From Methanobrevibacter_A sp964431035 (lineage in GTDB: Archaea; Methanobacteriota; Methanobacteria; Methanobacteriales; Methanobacteriaceae), in the NCBI GenBank assembly GCA_964431035.1, contig CAYSIF010000003.1:1-64000 (forward strand): DNA of 64,000 nucleotides. Reading direction: 5' to 3'. This document shows, one piece after another, positions 24,637 through 32,879 of this stretch (positions are counted from its first letter, which is position 1; each line of letters opens with the position of its first letter). The translations under genes were made by a program, and so were the position numbers. The notes under the pieces are model-generated. The model was not told where the DNA came from. It was given only the letters and a program-made list of their open reading frames with translations, and ran no database searches.

Positions 24637-24759
24637 ATGCGCATAATTTTTTTTAGCTTCCTATACATTTTTTGAATTTTTTCACTATTTTTTATGCGCA
24701 TATACGCATAAATTCTCATTTTTCCTATTTTTTGTAACAAAAATGATATGGAGTTACAA
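24637..24759. promoter_or_regulatory. ATGCGCAT palindrome cluster, copy 2, and TTGTAAC inverted repeat before PCNA
   Basis: ATGCGCAT lies at 24637-24644 and 24694-24701, the latter abutting an imperfect copy ATACGCAT at 24702-24709. This repeats the cluster at 7311-7383. Downstream, TTGTAAC (24732-24738) and GTTACAA (24753-24759) form an inverted repeat. The cluster precedes the PCNA gene and everything downstream of it. The 213-base gap is T-rich on the plus strand. It may be an operator, replication iterons, or both. Confidence 0.65.
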
Positions 24760-24812
24760 ATAGTATCTTGTAATTTTAATTTTAAAAATTTTTTTTGGAG
24801 TTGAGAATTTAA

Positions 24813-25544
24813 TTGTTTAAATCGAAGTTAAAAAATATAAGAGAATTTAAAACGATTGTAAATGGAATTTCCCGTTTGGTTGATGAGATTACTATTAAGA
24901 TTGATAGTGATGGTCTATTTGCAAAAGCAATAGATCGTAGTCATATTTCATTTATAGGTTTAAAGATTGGAAGGAATTTTTTTGAGGAATATGAAATAGA
25001 TAAACCTGGCGAATTGTCAATAAATCTTGATGAGTTATTAAATATATTGAATAGGTACAGGGGAGAAGATATTTTAAATTTGTATTCTGATGATAATATT
25101 CTTTCATTGGAATTTGAAGGTGAAGGTAAGAGGAATTTTGAAATTAAACAGGTGGAATCTAATTATGCTTCTTCAAGAAGACCAAGTGTAGATTTTAGTA
25201 TTGTTGATTTGAAGATTCCTTTTAATTTTTTTAAAAATACTATTGGTGATTTGGATTTAGTTGCGAATAAGTTCCGGTTGAGAATCAATGATTATAAAGT
25301 CATTTTTGATTGTAAAGGAACTTTTTCGAATATTAAAAGTGAATTTCATCATAATAGTCCTGGAATGGGGATTGTTAATGGTAATTTCTATTCATTGAAT
25401 TTTATTAATAGTTTTTTATGTATTGATAAGGTTTCCAATACTGTACTTTTGTCTACAGGTGAGGATTTACCATTATTTTTAAAACTCACCAATGATGATG
25501 TGATTGTAGATTTTTTGCTGGCTCCACGTTTGGAGTCATCTTAA
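24813..25544 (+). CDS. pcn: PCNA-like DNA sliding clamp
   Basis: Encodes 243 residues, the usual archaeal PCNA length, from a TTG start with GGAGTTGA upstream. The N-terminal pattern (F-K-x-I-V-N-G-I-S-R-L-V-D-E, then D-x-D-G-L-F-A-K-A-I-D-R-S-H) and the inter-domain arrangement of two similar halves fit the clamp fold. It would form a trimeric ring tethering DNA polymerase and other replication factors. No polymerase gene is seen in the window, so the viral clamp probably recruits the host enzyme. It appears diverged but intact. Confidence 0.88.
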   Translation: MFKSKLKNIREFKTIVNGISRLVDEITIKIDSDGLFAKAIDRSHISFIGLKIGRNFFEEYEIDKPGELSINLDELLNILNRYRGEDILNLYSDDNILSLEFEGEGKRNFEIKQVESNYASSRRPSVDFSIVDLKIPFNFFKNTIGDLDLVANKFRLRINDYKVIFDCKGTFSNIKSEFHHNSPGMGIVNGNFYSLNFINSFLCIDKVSNTVLLSTGEDLPLFLKLTNDDVIVDFLLAPRLESS

Positions 25545-25599
25545 TTTTTTTTAAATAAATTTGGGAGGAAAACATAACTAAAAAAACTTTTAATTTTTA

Positions 25600-25884
25600 A
25601 TGTTTTATCAGATTATTAAGAAGCTTAAAAAAATTTCAGTAAATTATTATTATAATAAGATGATTCGTGCAGGTGATTATCAGATAAGAAAATCTAAGGT
25701 CATTATTAATCCTGATTCTAATAATGAAAAGGTTTTCTTTGATATTGATGGTATTATGGTTTTTAAAAGAGGATTTTTAATACTTCACAGTAGTACGAAT
25801 AGTAAAACAGACAGTACAACAGTAGATTTGTTGGATATTGAAGGTATTGAAATAATACCTCAAAATAAGGGTGTGAGAAAATGA
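25600..25884 (+). CDS. Hypothetical basic protein
   Basis: Encodes 94 residues, with a Lys/Tyr-rich N-terminal helix followed by beta-strands. No family is recognised. Its ATG has no close ribosome binding site. GGGAGG lies some 30 bases upstream, followed by an eight-codon frame starting with ATA whose TAA overlaps this ATG (TAATG). It overlaps the following small membrane gene by four bases. Confidence 0.6.
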   Translation: MFYQIIKKLKKISVNYYYNKMIRAGDYQIRKSKVIINPDSNNEKVFFDIDGIMVFKRGFLILHSSTNSKTDSTTVDLLDIEGIEIIPQNKGVRK

Positions 25885-26018
25885 ACTTACTCTATCCTTT
25901 ATTTTTCTTTTTTGGTTATATTTGTGACTTCATTATACTAAATATTGTAGCATACTATTATGTGCAATATAGGAATAGGAAATATAAACAAATTCGGGGT
26001 GTAGACTATGGTAAATAA
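25881..26018 (+). CDS. Small membrane protein, 45 residues
   Basis: ATG at 25881 overlaps the previous stop and has GGTGTGA upstream. The peptide is one hydrophobic, Phe/Tyr-rich helix (about residues 3-29) with a basic tail (R-N-R-K-Y-K). Its stop overlaps the next gene's start region. Size and topology would suit a holin accessory, spanin-like or membrane regulator role, but nothing specific is recognised. Confidence 0.6.
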   Translation: MNLLYPLFFFFGYICDFIILNIVAYYYVQYRNRKYKQIRGVDYGK

Positions 26019-26340
26019 TGACTCCTGGAGATTAAAACAGAAATTACGTCTGGGAAATATTATAAGTACAAGACTTAATCTAGGTTATGAGGATAAAAAT
26101 GCGGTAAAGTTTATGATTAAAACAATAAACTTCAAACATCTGCACAGACGTGCAGGTAATGAAACTATAATAGCTGCTTTATGTTATTATTGTATGAAAA
26201 CCCGTAAAACAAATCTTTCTTTAGAATCCTATCCGATATTTGAAGAATATGGTTTGGATTATAAGGTTTATAGTACAATTGTAACCCATTTGGCAAATTA
26301 TTATCAAAAAAGAATGTTGCAAAAATATGTTAATTTTTAA
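26008..26340 (+). CDS. TFB-like cyclin-fold protein (single repeat)
   Basis: Encodes 110 residues with GGGGTGT before the ATG. After a basic N-terminus, the helical region H-R-R-A-G-N-E-T-I-I-A-A-L-C-Y-Y-C through Y-K-V-Y-S-T-I-V-T-H-L resembles one cyclin-fold repeat of archaeal transcription factor B. A separate TFB-type zinc ribbon is encoded at 26407. It may redirect host RNA polymerase or block host TFB. The match is judged from helix pattern only, so it could be another helical DNA-binding protein. Confidence 0.5.
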   Translation: MVNNDSWRLKQKLRLGNIISTRLNLGYEDKNAVKFMIKTINFKHLHRRAGNETIIAALCYYCMKTRKTNLSLESYPIFEEYGLDYKVYSTIVTHLANYYQKRMLQKYVNF

Positions 26341-26406
26341 TAAAATCCACGTGCGACAAGGTACTACTATTATAATGAGGGCAATTTTATTGAGAAATTT
26401 TTTTTT

Positions 26407-26631
26407 ATGGAAGATTGTGTTTTAGATTTAATGAATAATATAAGAATAGAGGACATTTTCAGAGATTTTAGTGAAGATTTGAAATGTCCTGAATGTAACT
26501 CAACAGAAACAGTAACAGTTAAAGGAGAATTAATCTGTAAAGAATGTGGTCTGGTATTATCCGGACCATGTGAATATGTAGGGGGTAAAAAAATAAATTT
26601 ACCCTATGGCTTGAACTTTTCAATAGAATAA
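26407..26631 (+). CDS. TFB-type zinc-ribbon protein
   Basis: Encodes 74 residues. C27-P-E-C30 and C44-K-E-C47, the latter followed by G-L-V-L, are the signature of the archaeal TFB/TFIIB N-terminal zinc ribbon, which contacts RNA polymerase. The B-reader and cyclin domains are absent. A separate cyclin-fold-like protein lies just upstream. It could compete with host TFB for polymerase or work together with its neighbour. The ribbon call is firm; the regulatory role is inferred. Confidence 0.75.
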   Translation: MEDCVLDLMNNIRIEDIFRDFSEDLKCPECNSTETVTVKGELICKECGLVLSGPCEYVGGKKINLPYGLNFSIE

Positions 26632-26664
26632 AAAAATGAATATTATTTTTTTAGGAGGTAATTT

Positions 26665-26889
26665 ATGGATAAGGCAAACTTAACAACATATATTAATGGA
26701 GTTTTACTCGCATTTTTCACATATGCAGGTATTAGTCAAACAACAGGTGATATTATAGTACAAATAATAGCACCAATAGTATCAATACTCTTAGCATATG
26801 GAATGTCATATGTAAATGAAAAATATCCATCTTCTCTTGTAACAAGTGTTAATACTTGTCAATGCGAAGGAGAATGTGATGACATCTAA
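26665..26889 (+). CDS. Holin-like small membrane protein
   Basis: Encodes 74 residues behind a strong ribosome binding site (AGGAGGT). Two hydrophobic segments (about 7-24 and 28-47) are separated by a short T-T-G-D turn. A charged C-terminal tail containing two cysteines follows. Size and topology suit a phage holin, and the phrase Y-A-G-I-S-Q-T-T-G-D resembles small membrane proteins in methanogen proviruses. It lies just before the packaging genes. A holin role is inferred. Confidence 0.55.
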   Translation: MDKANLTTYINGVLLAFFTYAGISQTTGDIIVQIIAPIVSILLAYGMSYVNEKYPSSLVTSVNTCQCEGECDDI

Positions 26890-27373
26890 AGTTCTACATG
26901 ATGGATGGTCAAAAGAAAAACATTTAAAAATTGGAACTGAAATCTATAATGCTGTAGAATATGGTAAAATACTGTGGACATGCGGTTTTATCAAAACATC
27001 AATAAGCAGCGCACTTTTTGTAATAGGTTTCACACTAATTTTCAATGGTTTAACAAACCATCCTTTATTTTCTTCCTGGAGTGAATCAGCAATATTTTTT
27101 GGAATAATAGCAGTATTATCAGCTCTTATAGTTATTTATCTTATTGATAAAAAAAGAGAAATAATGAAAAAAGAAGAATTTGGAAGAGAATATGAAATAA
27201 TAGAAGATAGAATAAAACAATCAAGAATAAAACAAAATGAAGAACTCGAAACATTAATTAACCAAATAGCAGAAGAACGTATACAGGAAGCAATATACAA
27301 ACATCTGCTAGAAATGAACACAATACCTGATGAAGCTGATTTAACTGACTGGAGAAAAGACTTATATGACTAA
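26879..27373 (+). CDS. Membrane protein with cytoplasmic coiled coil
   Basis: Encodes 164 residues from the ATG at 26879, with AAGGAG six bases upstream; it overlaps the previous stop by 11 bases. Two membrane helices (roughly 35-60 and 70-92) precede a long charged region predicted to form a coiled coil. Paired with the holin-like gene, it might be a lysis accessory, but there is no recognised domain. It overlaps the ParB-like gene by eight bases. Confidence 0.65.
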   Translation: MTSKVLHDGWSKEKHLKIGTEIYNAVEYGKILWTCGFIKTSISSALFVIGFTLIFNGLTNHPLFSSWSESAIFFGIIAVLSALIVIYLIDKKREIMKKEEFGREYEIIEDRIKQSRIKQNEELETLINQIAEERIQEAIYKHLLEMNTIPDEADLTDWRKDLYD

Positions 27374-27929
27374 AGATATTCAAATCCAAACAATCAGCAT
27401 AACAGATATAAGTCCATCAAACAACAATCCTCGAGAAATAGATTCTGAAGGAGTAGAAATACTGGAAAAAAGCATAAAAAACTTTGGATTAGTAGAACCA
27501 ATACTCATAAACTTAAAAAACAATAAAAATAGAATAATATCTGGCCACCAAAGATATGACATACTGTTAAATGAATATATAGATAAAAAACTGGCAGATG
27601 ATAAATTATATTTAATATCCTTTGGAGATATTGGATGGGTATTCAAAGATACAGAACTAAAACTTGAAGAAAATGATGAAACACAACTATCATTAATGTT
27701 AAACAACCATCAGGGAAAATATATAAAATCCCAACTAAAAGACACACTAAAAAAACTAGAACTAAAAACATCAGACTTAAGCTTAACGGGATTTAAAAAA
27801 GTAGAATTAGAAAAACTCAAAACAAAACCAAAAATACCGGAACCAAAAACACCAAAACCAAAAAAGGAAGAAAAAACCTTTAAACAGATAGTAACATGCC
27901 CCGATTGCGGAAACAAATTCGAAGCATAA
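27366..27929 (+). CDS. ParB-like nuclease-domain protein with C-terminal half zinc ribbon
   Basis: Encodes 187 residues. The N-terminal ParB/sulfiredoxin fold is seen in N-P-R-E (21-24), I-x-x-F-G-L-V-E-P-I and the core motif G-H-Q-R (60-63). The linker is rich in Pro and Lys. The end has C178-P-D-C181, half a zinc ribbon. Such proteins often sit beside terminase genes in phages and may nick DNA, bind packaging sites or support methylation. It overlaps the preceding gene and lies 17 bases before the terminase small subunit. Confidence 0.8.
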   Translation: MTKDIQIQTISITDISPSNNNPREIDSEGVEILEKSIKNFGLVEPILINLKNNKNRIISGHQRYDILLNEYIDKKLADDKLYLISFGDIGWVFKDTELKLEENDETQLSLMLNNHQGKYIKSQLKDTLKKLELKTSDLSLTGFKKVELEKLKTKPKIPEPKTPKPKKEEKTFKQIVTCPDCGNKFEA

Positions 27930-27946
27930 AATAAAAAAAGATTTCT

Positions 27947-28360
27947 ATGTCAAGAAAATTCTGTAAAAAAATATGTGATGAGATAATAGTTAACTACAGT
28001 AATGGAATGCCACTAAAATATGCCTGCGAACTTGCAGGAGTGCATCCTACCACAGTTACAAAATGGAAGAAAAAAGGAGAAGAAGATGAAAACAGCAAAT
28101 TCCATCAATTCTACTTGGATATGAAAAAAGCAAAAGCAAACTACATTATCTACCACTTAAACTTCCTAAACAAAAGTAAAAGTGACTCAACACATAAATA
28201 TTTATTATCAATAGCAGATCCAGAATATTTCTCACCATCAAGCAAAATAGAACACTCTGGAGATGTAAAAGTCAAAGAAAACATAGAAATAGACACAAAA
28301 CTTCTAAACGAAATAATAGCAGATAAAAAAAGACAATACGGAGATATAACTGATAATTGA
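27947..28360 (+). CDS. Terminase small subunit
   Basis: Encodes 137 residues. The N-terminal helix-turn-helix is visible as Y-A-C-E-L-A-G-V-H-P-T-T-V-T-K-W-K-K-K-G, followed by a helical oligomerisation part and an acidic tail. Small terminases recognise viral DNA and load the large subunit. The position directly before, and overlapping, the large subunit supports this. No packaging site was identified. Confidence 0.8.
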   Translation: MSRKFCKKICDEIIVNYSNGMPLKYACELAGVHPTTVTKWKKKGEEDENSKFHQFYLDMKKAKANYIIYHLNFLNKSKSDSTHKYLLSIADPEYFSPSSKIEHSGDVKVKENIEIDTKLLNEIIADKKRQYGDITDN

Positions 28361-29748
28361 ATGAAGAAGAACTACTAAAAAAAGATCTAAACTATATAAG
28401 AACAGATTTATACTCCTTCTACCGTTATTATGTTGCAAGAAGTTTTAAAGAAAATATAAGTGCTCCACATATAGAAAAACTAAGCACAAGTCTAATGGAA
28501 TTGTATAGGGGGGATTATAAACGTCTTTGTGTAGCAATGCCACCACGACACAGTAAATCTTCAATGATAACCGAAGCATTCCCTCTATGGTTAATATTCC
28601 ACAACCCAAGTTTAAATATACTAATAGTAAGTAATTCCTCAGGACTATCGGAAAAATTTGGAATAGCATTACGGGAACTGGTAAAAAAGTTCGGGCATGA
28701 ATTTAACGTATACTTATCAGATGTAAAATCATCAAGCACATACTTAATGTTTAATAACAGTGAAAAAAACCTATACTATGGAAGCATAAGGCTTGTTGGT
28801 GCAGGAGGAAGTATAACAGGTCAGGATGTAGACTATCTAATAATCGATGACCCCTACGAAGGATTCAACGATATCACCCCTGGACTACTTGAAAAGAAGA
28901 TTAACTGGTTTAAAACCATTATTGAACAACGTATAGAACCTCATTCACGATTGGTAATTCTCCATACACGGTGGCACAGTGATGATCTTCAGGGATACTT
29001 AAAAGAAAATGAACCGGAAGACTACAAATTCATAACATTTCCGGCAATACTTCCAAACGGACAACCACTATGGCCAGAAAGATATACAATAGGGGATTTA
29101 GAAAAGAAGCGTGAAAGCTTAGGAATAAGACTATTCAACAGTATATTCCAACAACAGCCCATAGATAACAACACTAACTTCTTCAATCTAAAAAATATCC
29201 AATGGAACAAAATTAAAGAATATGAAACATCATACTCCTGTAGAGCATGGGATACAGCATCAAGTACAAATTCCACAAATGGGGATTATACAGTAGGTGT
29301 TAAAATGCAACTGACAAAAGAGGGAAAATACATAATAACAGATATAATTAGAGGAAAATTCGGAAACAAAACAAAAGATATAATATTTGATGCTGCACAT
29401 AATGATGGAGTAAACAATACGATAGTAATAGAAACTGGAGTAGCAGCTGCTGGAAAATTTCTATATGATGAGTGGGTTACACAACTTCCAGGTTTCTTCG
29501 TAGAACAGGCCAAACCACTATCAAGTAAAGTAGACAGAGCCACACCCTTTAAAAATGCAGTTCTTGATGGAAAAATAGGAATAAATATAGAAAATGATGA
29601 CTTAAGAGAAGATGTAATACAAGAATTTAAAGCATTTCCTGATGGACGTCATGATGATATTGTGGATGCTTGTGCTCATGCTTATAATTATTTATCACAG
29701 TATGATGGTGGATTTGGACTGGATTTTGCAAGAATAAAAATAAGATAA
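28357..29748 (+). CDS. terL: Terminase large subunit
   Basis: Packaging motor and nuclease that fills the procapsid with DNA. Encodes 463 residues from a TTG start overlapping the small-subunit stop. The ATPase has a Walker A variant P-P-R-H-S-K-S (62-68) and Walker B L-I-I-D-D-P (161-166). The C-terminal RNase H-like nuclease begins with R-A-W-D299-T-A-S-S and ends with G-R-H-D-D-I-V-D-A. All core motifs are intact. Confidence 0.95.
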   Translation: MNEEELLKKDLNYIRTDLYSFYRYYVARSFKENISAPHIEKLSTSLMELYRGDYKRLCVAMPPRHSKSSMITEAFPLWLIFHNPSLNILIVSNSSGLSEKFGIALRELVKKFGHEFNVYLSDVKSSSTYLMFNNSEKNLYYGSIRLVGAGGSITGQDVDYLIIDDPYEGFNDITPGLLEKKINWFKTIIEQRIEPHSRLVILHTRWHSDDLQGYLKENEPEDYKFITFPAILPNGQPLWPERYTIGDLEKKRESLGIRLFNSIFQQQPIDNNTNFFNLKNIQWNKIKEYETSYSCRAWDTASSTNSTNGDYTVGVKMQLTKEGKYIITDIIRGKFGNKTKDIIFDAAHNDGVNNTIVIETGVAAAGKFLYDEWVTQLPGFFVEQAKPLSSKVDRATPFKNAVLDGKIGINIENDDLREDVIQEFKAFPDGRHDDIVDACAHAYNYLSQYDGGFGLDFARIKIR

Positions 29749-29757
29749 TTTCTTTCT

Positions 29758-30960
29758 ATGTTGGATTTTCTTAATAAAATAAAAAATATTGGAAATTATA
29801 TCCCTTATCTTAGGAGACCTTTACCTTATTCTCATAGTGAAGATTTTACTAAAAATTATGGTTCTTTTTTCAAATACCGAAATAAAAGTATTGGTATGGG
29901 TTGGAATACTTATTATCAGTGTATGCGTAATGTTTGGGTGAATGCCTGTATTCAAACTTATATTGATGAGATCATAAATTTAGGTTTTACAATTAAAGAC
30001 CCATCAACAGAAAGAGTTAATGAATCACATGTTCATTATTTTGAAAAATTATTTAAACAGCCTTTAGGTCTTAATTCTAATTATACTTATAGTATTTATC
30101 AAACTTTAATGTGGAAGTCTTATCTGGGTCTTGGTGATGCTTTTAGTGAAGTTATTTATGATTCAGATTATAATAATGTTCCGGTTGGTTTGAAATATAT
30201 TCCTGCTGAATTTATGAGATATTTTAAAGATACTGGTCAGTGGGGTTTTTATGATGATTCCTATCGTTTTGAAAAGGATGAAATAATACATGTAAAAGAT
30301 CCGAACATTTATGATGGGGTTTGGGGAGAGTCAAAAATTGATGTTATTGCAAAAGAGATTAATTTGGAGATTCTTGCCAGCGGTCATACTTTAAATGTTT
30401 TGGAAAATGGAGGTTTTGATCCTAATGGTGTTATTGAATATGATAAAGATATTAAGCCTCAAGAGTTAAAGCAGGAGATGGAACGTTTACAGGCTGATGC
30501 TGAAAATGGTTCTGAAGGTGTTTTAATACTTAAAGGAGCTTCTTATAAAAGTCTTGGTTTCAGTAATAAGGATATGGAATATAAAGACTTAATGAACCGT
30601 ATTAGAGACTGTATTATTGCAACTTTTGGAGTACCTCCTGCCAAGGTTAGTATTATTGAAACAGCAAATTTAGGCAGTGGTTCAGGCACAGCTCAGGATA
30701 AACAGTTTAAAAAGACACTTAAAGGGAAAGCTCAAAATTTTGAGGATGCATTTACAAAAGTTATTGGAAGATGCGGTTTTAAAGAAATCTTTCAATATAA
30801 TGATTTGGATATTGAAGATAAATTGCAGAGGGCAGAAATTGAAAACATCCAGTTAAATAATGGTACAATTACAATTAATGAAGTTAGAACTGGCTATGGT
30901 AAAACTCCAGTTCCATGGGGAGACACTCCAATAAATATAGATAGTATAGAAAATGGTTAA
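29758..30960 (+). CDS. Portal protein (HK97 type)
   Basis: Encodes 400 residues of the dodecameric ring through which DNA enters and leaves the head. Typical portal features are W-V-N-A-C-I at the start of the wing, D-E-I-I-H-V-K-D-P-N, then the I-A-T-F-G-V-P-P-A-K segment and the C-terminal stem region. It follows the terminase by nine bases and overlaps the MuF-like gene. No Shine-Dalgarno sequence precedes its ATG. A change from A-rich to T-rich codons occurs just upstream, near 29640. Confidence 0.92.
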   Translation: MLDFLNKIKNIGNYIPYLRRPLPYSHSEDFTKNYGSFFKYRNKSIGMGWNTYYQCMRNVWVNACIQTYIDEIINLGFTIKDPSTERVNESHVHYFEKLFKQPLGLNSNYTYSIYQTLMWKSYLGLGDAFSEVIYDSDYNNVPVGLKYIPAEFMRYFKDTGQWGFYDDSYRFEKDEIIHVKDPNIYDGVWGESKIDVIAKEINLEILASGHTLNVLENGGFDPNGVIEYDKDIKPQELKQEMERLQADAENGSEGVLILKGASYKSLGFSNKDMEYKDLMNRIRDCIIATFGVPPAKVSIIETANLGSGSGTAQDKQFKKTLKGKAQNFEDAFTKVIGRCGFKEIFQYNDLDIEDKLQRAEIENIQLNNGTITINEVRTGYGKTPVPWGDTPINIDSIENG

Positions 30961-31705
30961 AAAAGTAGAACTTACAGGAAATAATCTTAAATATTACAAT
31001 ACTCTTTATAAAGGTATGAAAATTCAAGTAAAAACAATAGAAAATTTTTATAATGAAAATACTGATTCAATACTTGAAAATTTAAACATAATTAAGTTTA
31101 CAGATGTTCTTAATGAAAAAATAGAACAGGTAATATTGGAACTTAATGATATTGTTTTTTCTAGTTTTTTATCTGCTAAAAAAGAATTTTTAGATAGTAT
31201 TAAACGAGATATGGTTTTAAGAAAGTCTGATGAAATTGATAGAAAACTTCTGGAACATTATAATACATTAAATGTTAAACGTTTGGCAAATGATGTTCAG
31301 GAGAAATTATTTCAGGATATTGTTAGTGAAAAGTCTGAAAACTTTTTTAAAGACTTTCTTGAAGAAACTAAACTTCGCGGTAATCAAACAAGTGAAAATC
31401 GTATGATTTTAATTACAAATGATGTTATAAAAAGAAGTTCTACAACAGGACAAATTCAGGGAATGCGTGATTTTGGTTTTACCAGAGTATTTGTAAGACC
31501 ACACAGTGGAGGAGATGTTTGTAATTTATGTATGGAAGAATATGAAAAAAACCCACACTACATTAATACTATTGAAAAAAAGTATCCAATGCATCCAAAC
31601 TGTCTATGCACATTAAAAAAAGTCTTTTTAGAAAAACCTACAGATGATCCAGTATCACAAATGAGATATACAAATTTAGTTCATTATTATAGTGAAAACA
31701 GTTAA
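30953..31705 (+). CDS. MuF / SPP1 gp7-like minor head protein
   Basis: Encodes 250 residues. The C-terminus has the cysteine pattern C190-N-L-C193 and H-P-N-C217 typical of MuF/gp7 head morphogenesis proteins. The long N-terminal part is helical. These proteins are packed with or near the portal and assist assembly or DNA ejection. The gene overlaps the portal by eight bases and lies before the protease, the usual order. Confidence 0.85.
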   Translation: MVKKVELTGNNLKYYNTLYKGMKIQVKTIENFYNENTDSILENLNIIKFTDVLNEKIEQVILELNDIVFSSFLSAKKEFLDSIKRDMVLRKSDEIDRKLLEHYNTLNVKRLANDVQEKLFQDIVSEKSENFFKDFLEETKLRGNQTSENRMILITNDVIKRSSTTGQIQGMRDFGFTRVFVRPHSGGDVCNLCMEEYEKNPHYINTIEKKYPMHPNCLCTLKKVFLEKPTDDPVSQMRYTNLVHYYSENS

Positions 31706-31723
31706 AAAATTATTAAAAATATT

Positions 31724-32836
31724 ATGGTAAAGATTAACAAAAAGTTTAAGGTAACATCACAGTTACCAATACAGAAAAATTTGAAAAAAGATGTTGAATT
31801 AAACTCTGATGGAACATTAACACTACGTGGTGTTGCAAGTACCAGTAATCAGGACCTTCATGGTGATATAATAAACACCAACTGCATACAAAAAATGAAA
31901 GAAAAAGCATCAAGCTTAAATATCCATGCAGATCACATTTACGATATTGACGATGTAATAGGTGCAGTAACTAATGTAATACCATCAAAAGATGATGAAT
32001 TAATAATAGAATTCAATATAATACCTTCAGTCGCAACAAAAGTAAAAGAACTCCTAGATACAGGTGTCAAATTAGGACTTAGCATCGGAGGTTCAGTAAA
32101 AGAATATAAACAGAATATAAACAGTGATGGAGAAAATATTGGATGGGAAATTTTAGACATTGATTTATATGAAATAAGCCTCACACCACTCCCTGCCAAT
32201 TGGGACACCTTTGGAACTGTAACAGAACAAGATATTGCCCATGCAAAATGTATAACCGGAGCATGTTCAATAATAAGAAAATCACAAAAAAATTATAATG
32301 AAATTATGAACGAAGAAGAATTAACAAAAAGCGAAATAACAGAAGAAACCGTAATCAACATTTTCAATGAAATGGCAGAATCCCTAAAAAGAGAGATAAT
32401 TGAAAATATTAAAACCAATATTATAGAATCATTAAAATCTGAAATACTGGAAACTGTTGAACTTGAACTTGAAGAATTTAAAGACCAAATAGTAACAGAA
32501 GTTCAGGATAAAATAAAAGAAAACAGTCCAGAAGAAGAAACAGACAATCTTTTAGAAGTCAAATCTTTAATAACTGACATCAAATCTCTAATTAAAGAAA
32601 ACACTATAAAACATGATGAAATTGAAGAAAATGTTAAAAAAAGTGTTGAAAAAGATTTACTTGAAAACTTAGCAGATAACAGACAACCTGAAGCTAAAAA
32701 AATAGAGAAAAAACCTTCAGGAAAATCATTAATAGAACAAAGAACAATGAACAGACATGAGCTAGCATCAAAACTCGCTAATGAAAAAAGTTCAAATCCA
32801 TTTGTAAACATATTACACGAATTACAAGCAGAATAA
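31724..32836 (+). CDS. Prohead protease fused to scaffold domain
   Basis: Encodes 370 residues. The first 175 form an HK97-type prohead protease: G-V-A-S-T-S-N-Q-D, H68/H71 in H-A-D-H, the serine motif G-L-S120-I-G-G, and E150 in Y-E-I-S-L-T-P-L-P. The remaining 195 are acidic and helical with coiled-coil character, the usual scaffold. The fusion would be cut during capsid maturation. It stands directly before the capsid gene. Confidence 0.9.
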   Translation: MVKINKKFKVTSQLPIQKNLKKDVELNSDGTLTLRGVASTSNQDLHGDIINTNCIQKMKEKASSLNIHADHIYDIDDVIGAVTNVIPSKDDELIIEFNIIPSVATKVKELLDTGVKLGLSIGGSVKEYKQNINSDGENIGWEILDIDLYEISLTPLPANWDTFGTVTEQDIAHAKCITGACSIIRKSQKNYNEIMNEEELTKSEITEETVINIFNEMAESLKREIIENIKTNIIESLKSEILETVELELEEFKDQIVTEVQDKIKENSPEEETDNLLEVKSLITDIKSLIKENTIKHDEIEENVKKSVEKDLLENLADNRQPEAKKIEKKPSGKSLIEQRTMNRHELASKLANEKSSNPFVNILHELQAE

Positions 32837-32879
32837 AAAAACATTTTTTTTCAAAAAATTAATATTTTTCCTATAAATT

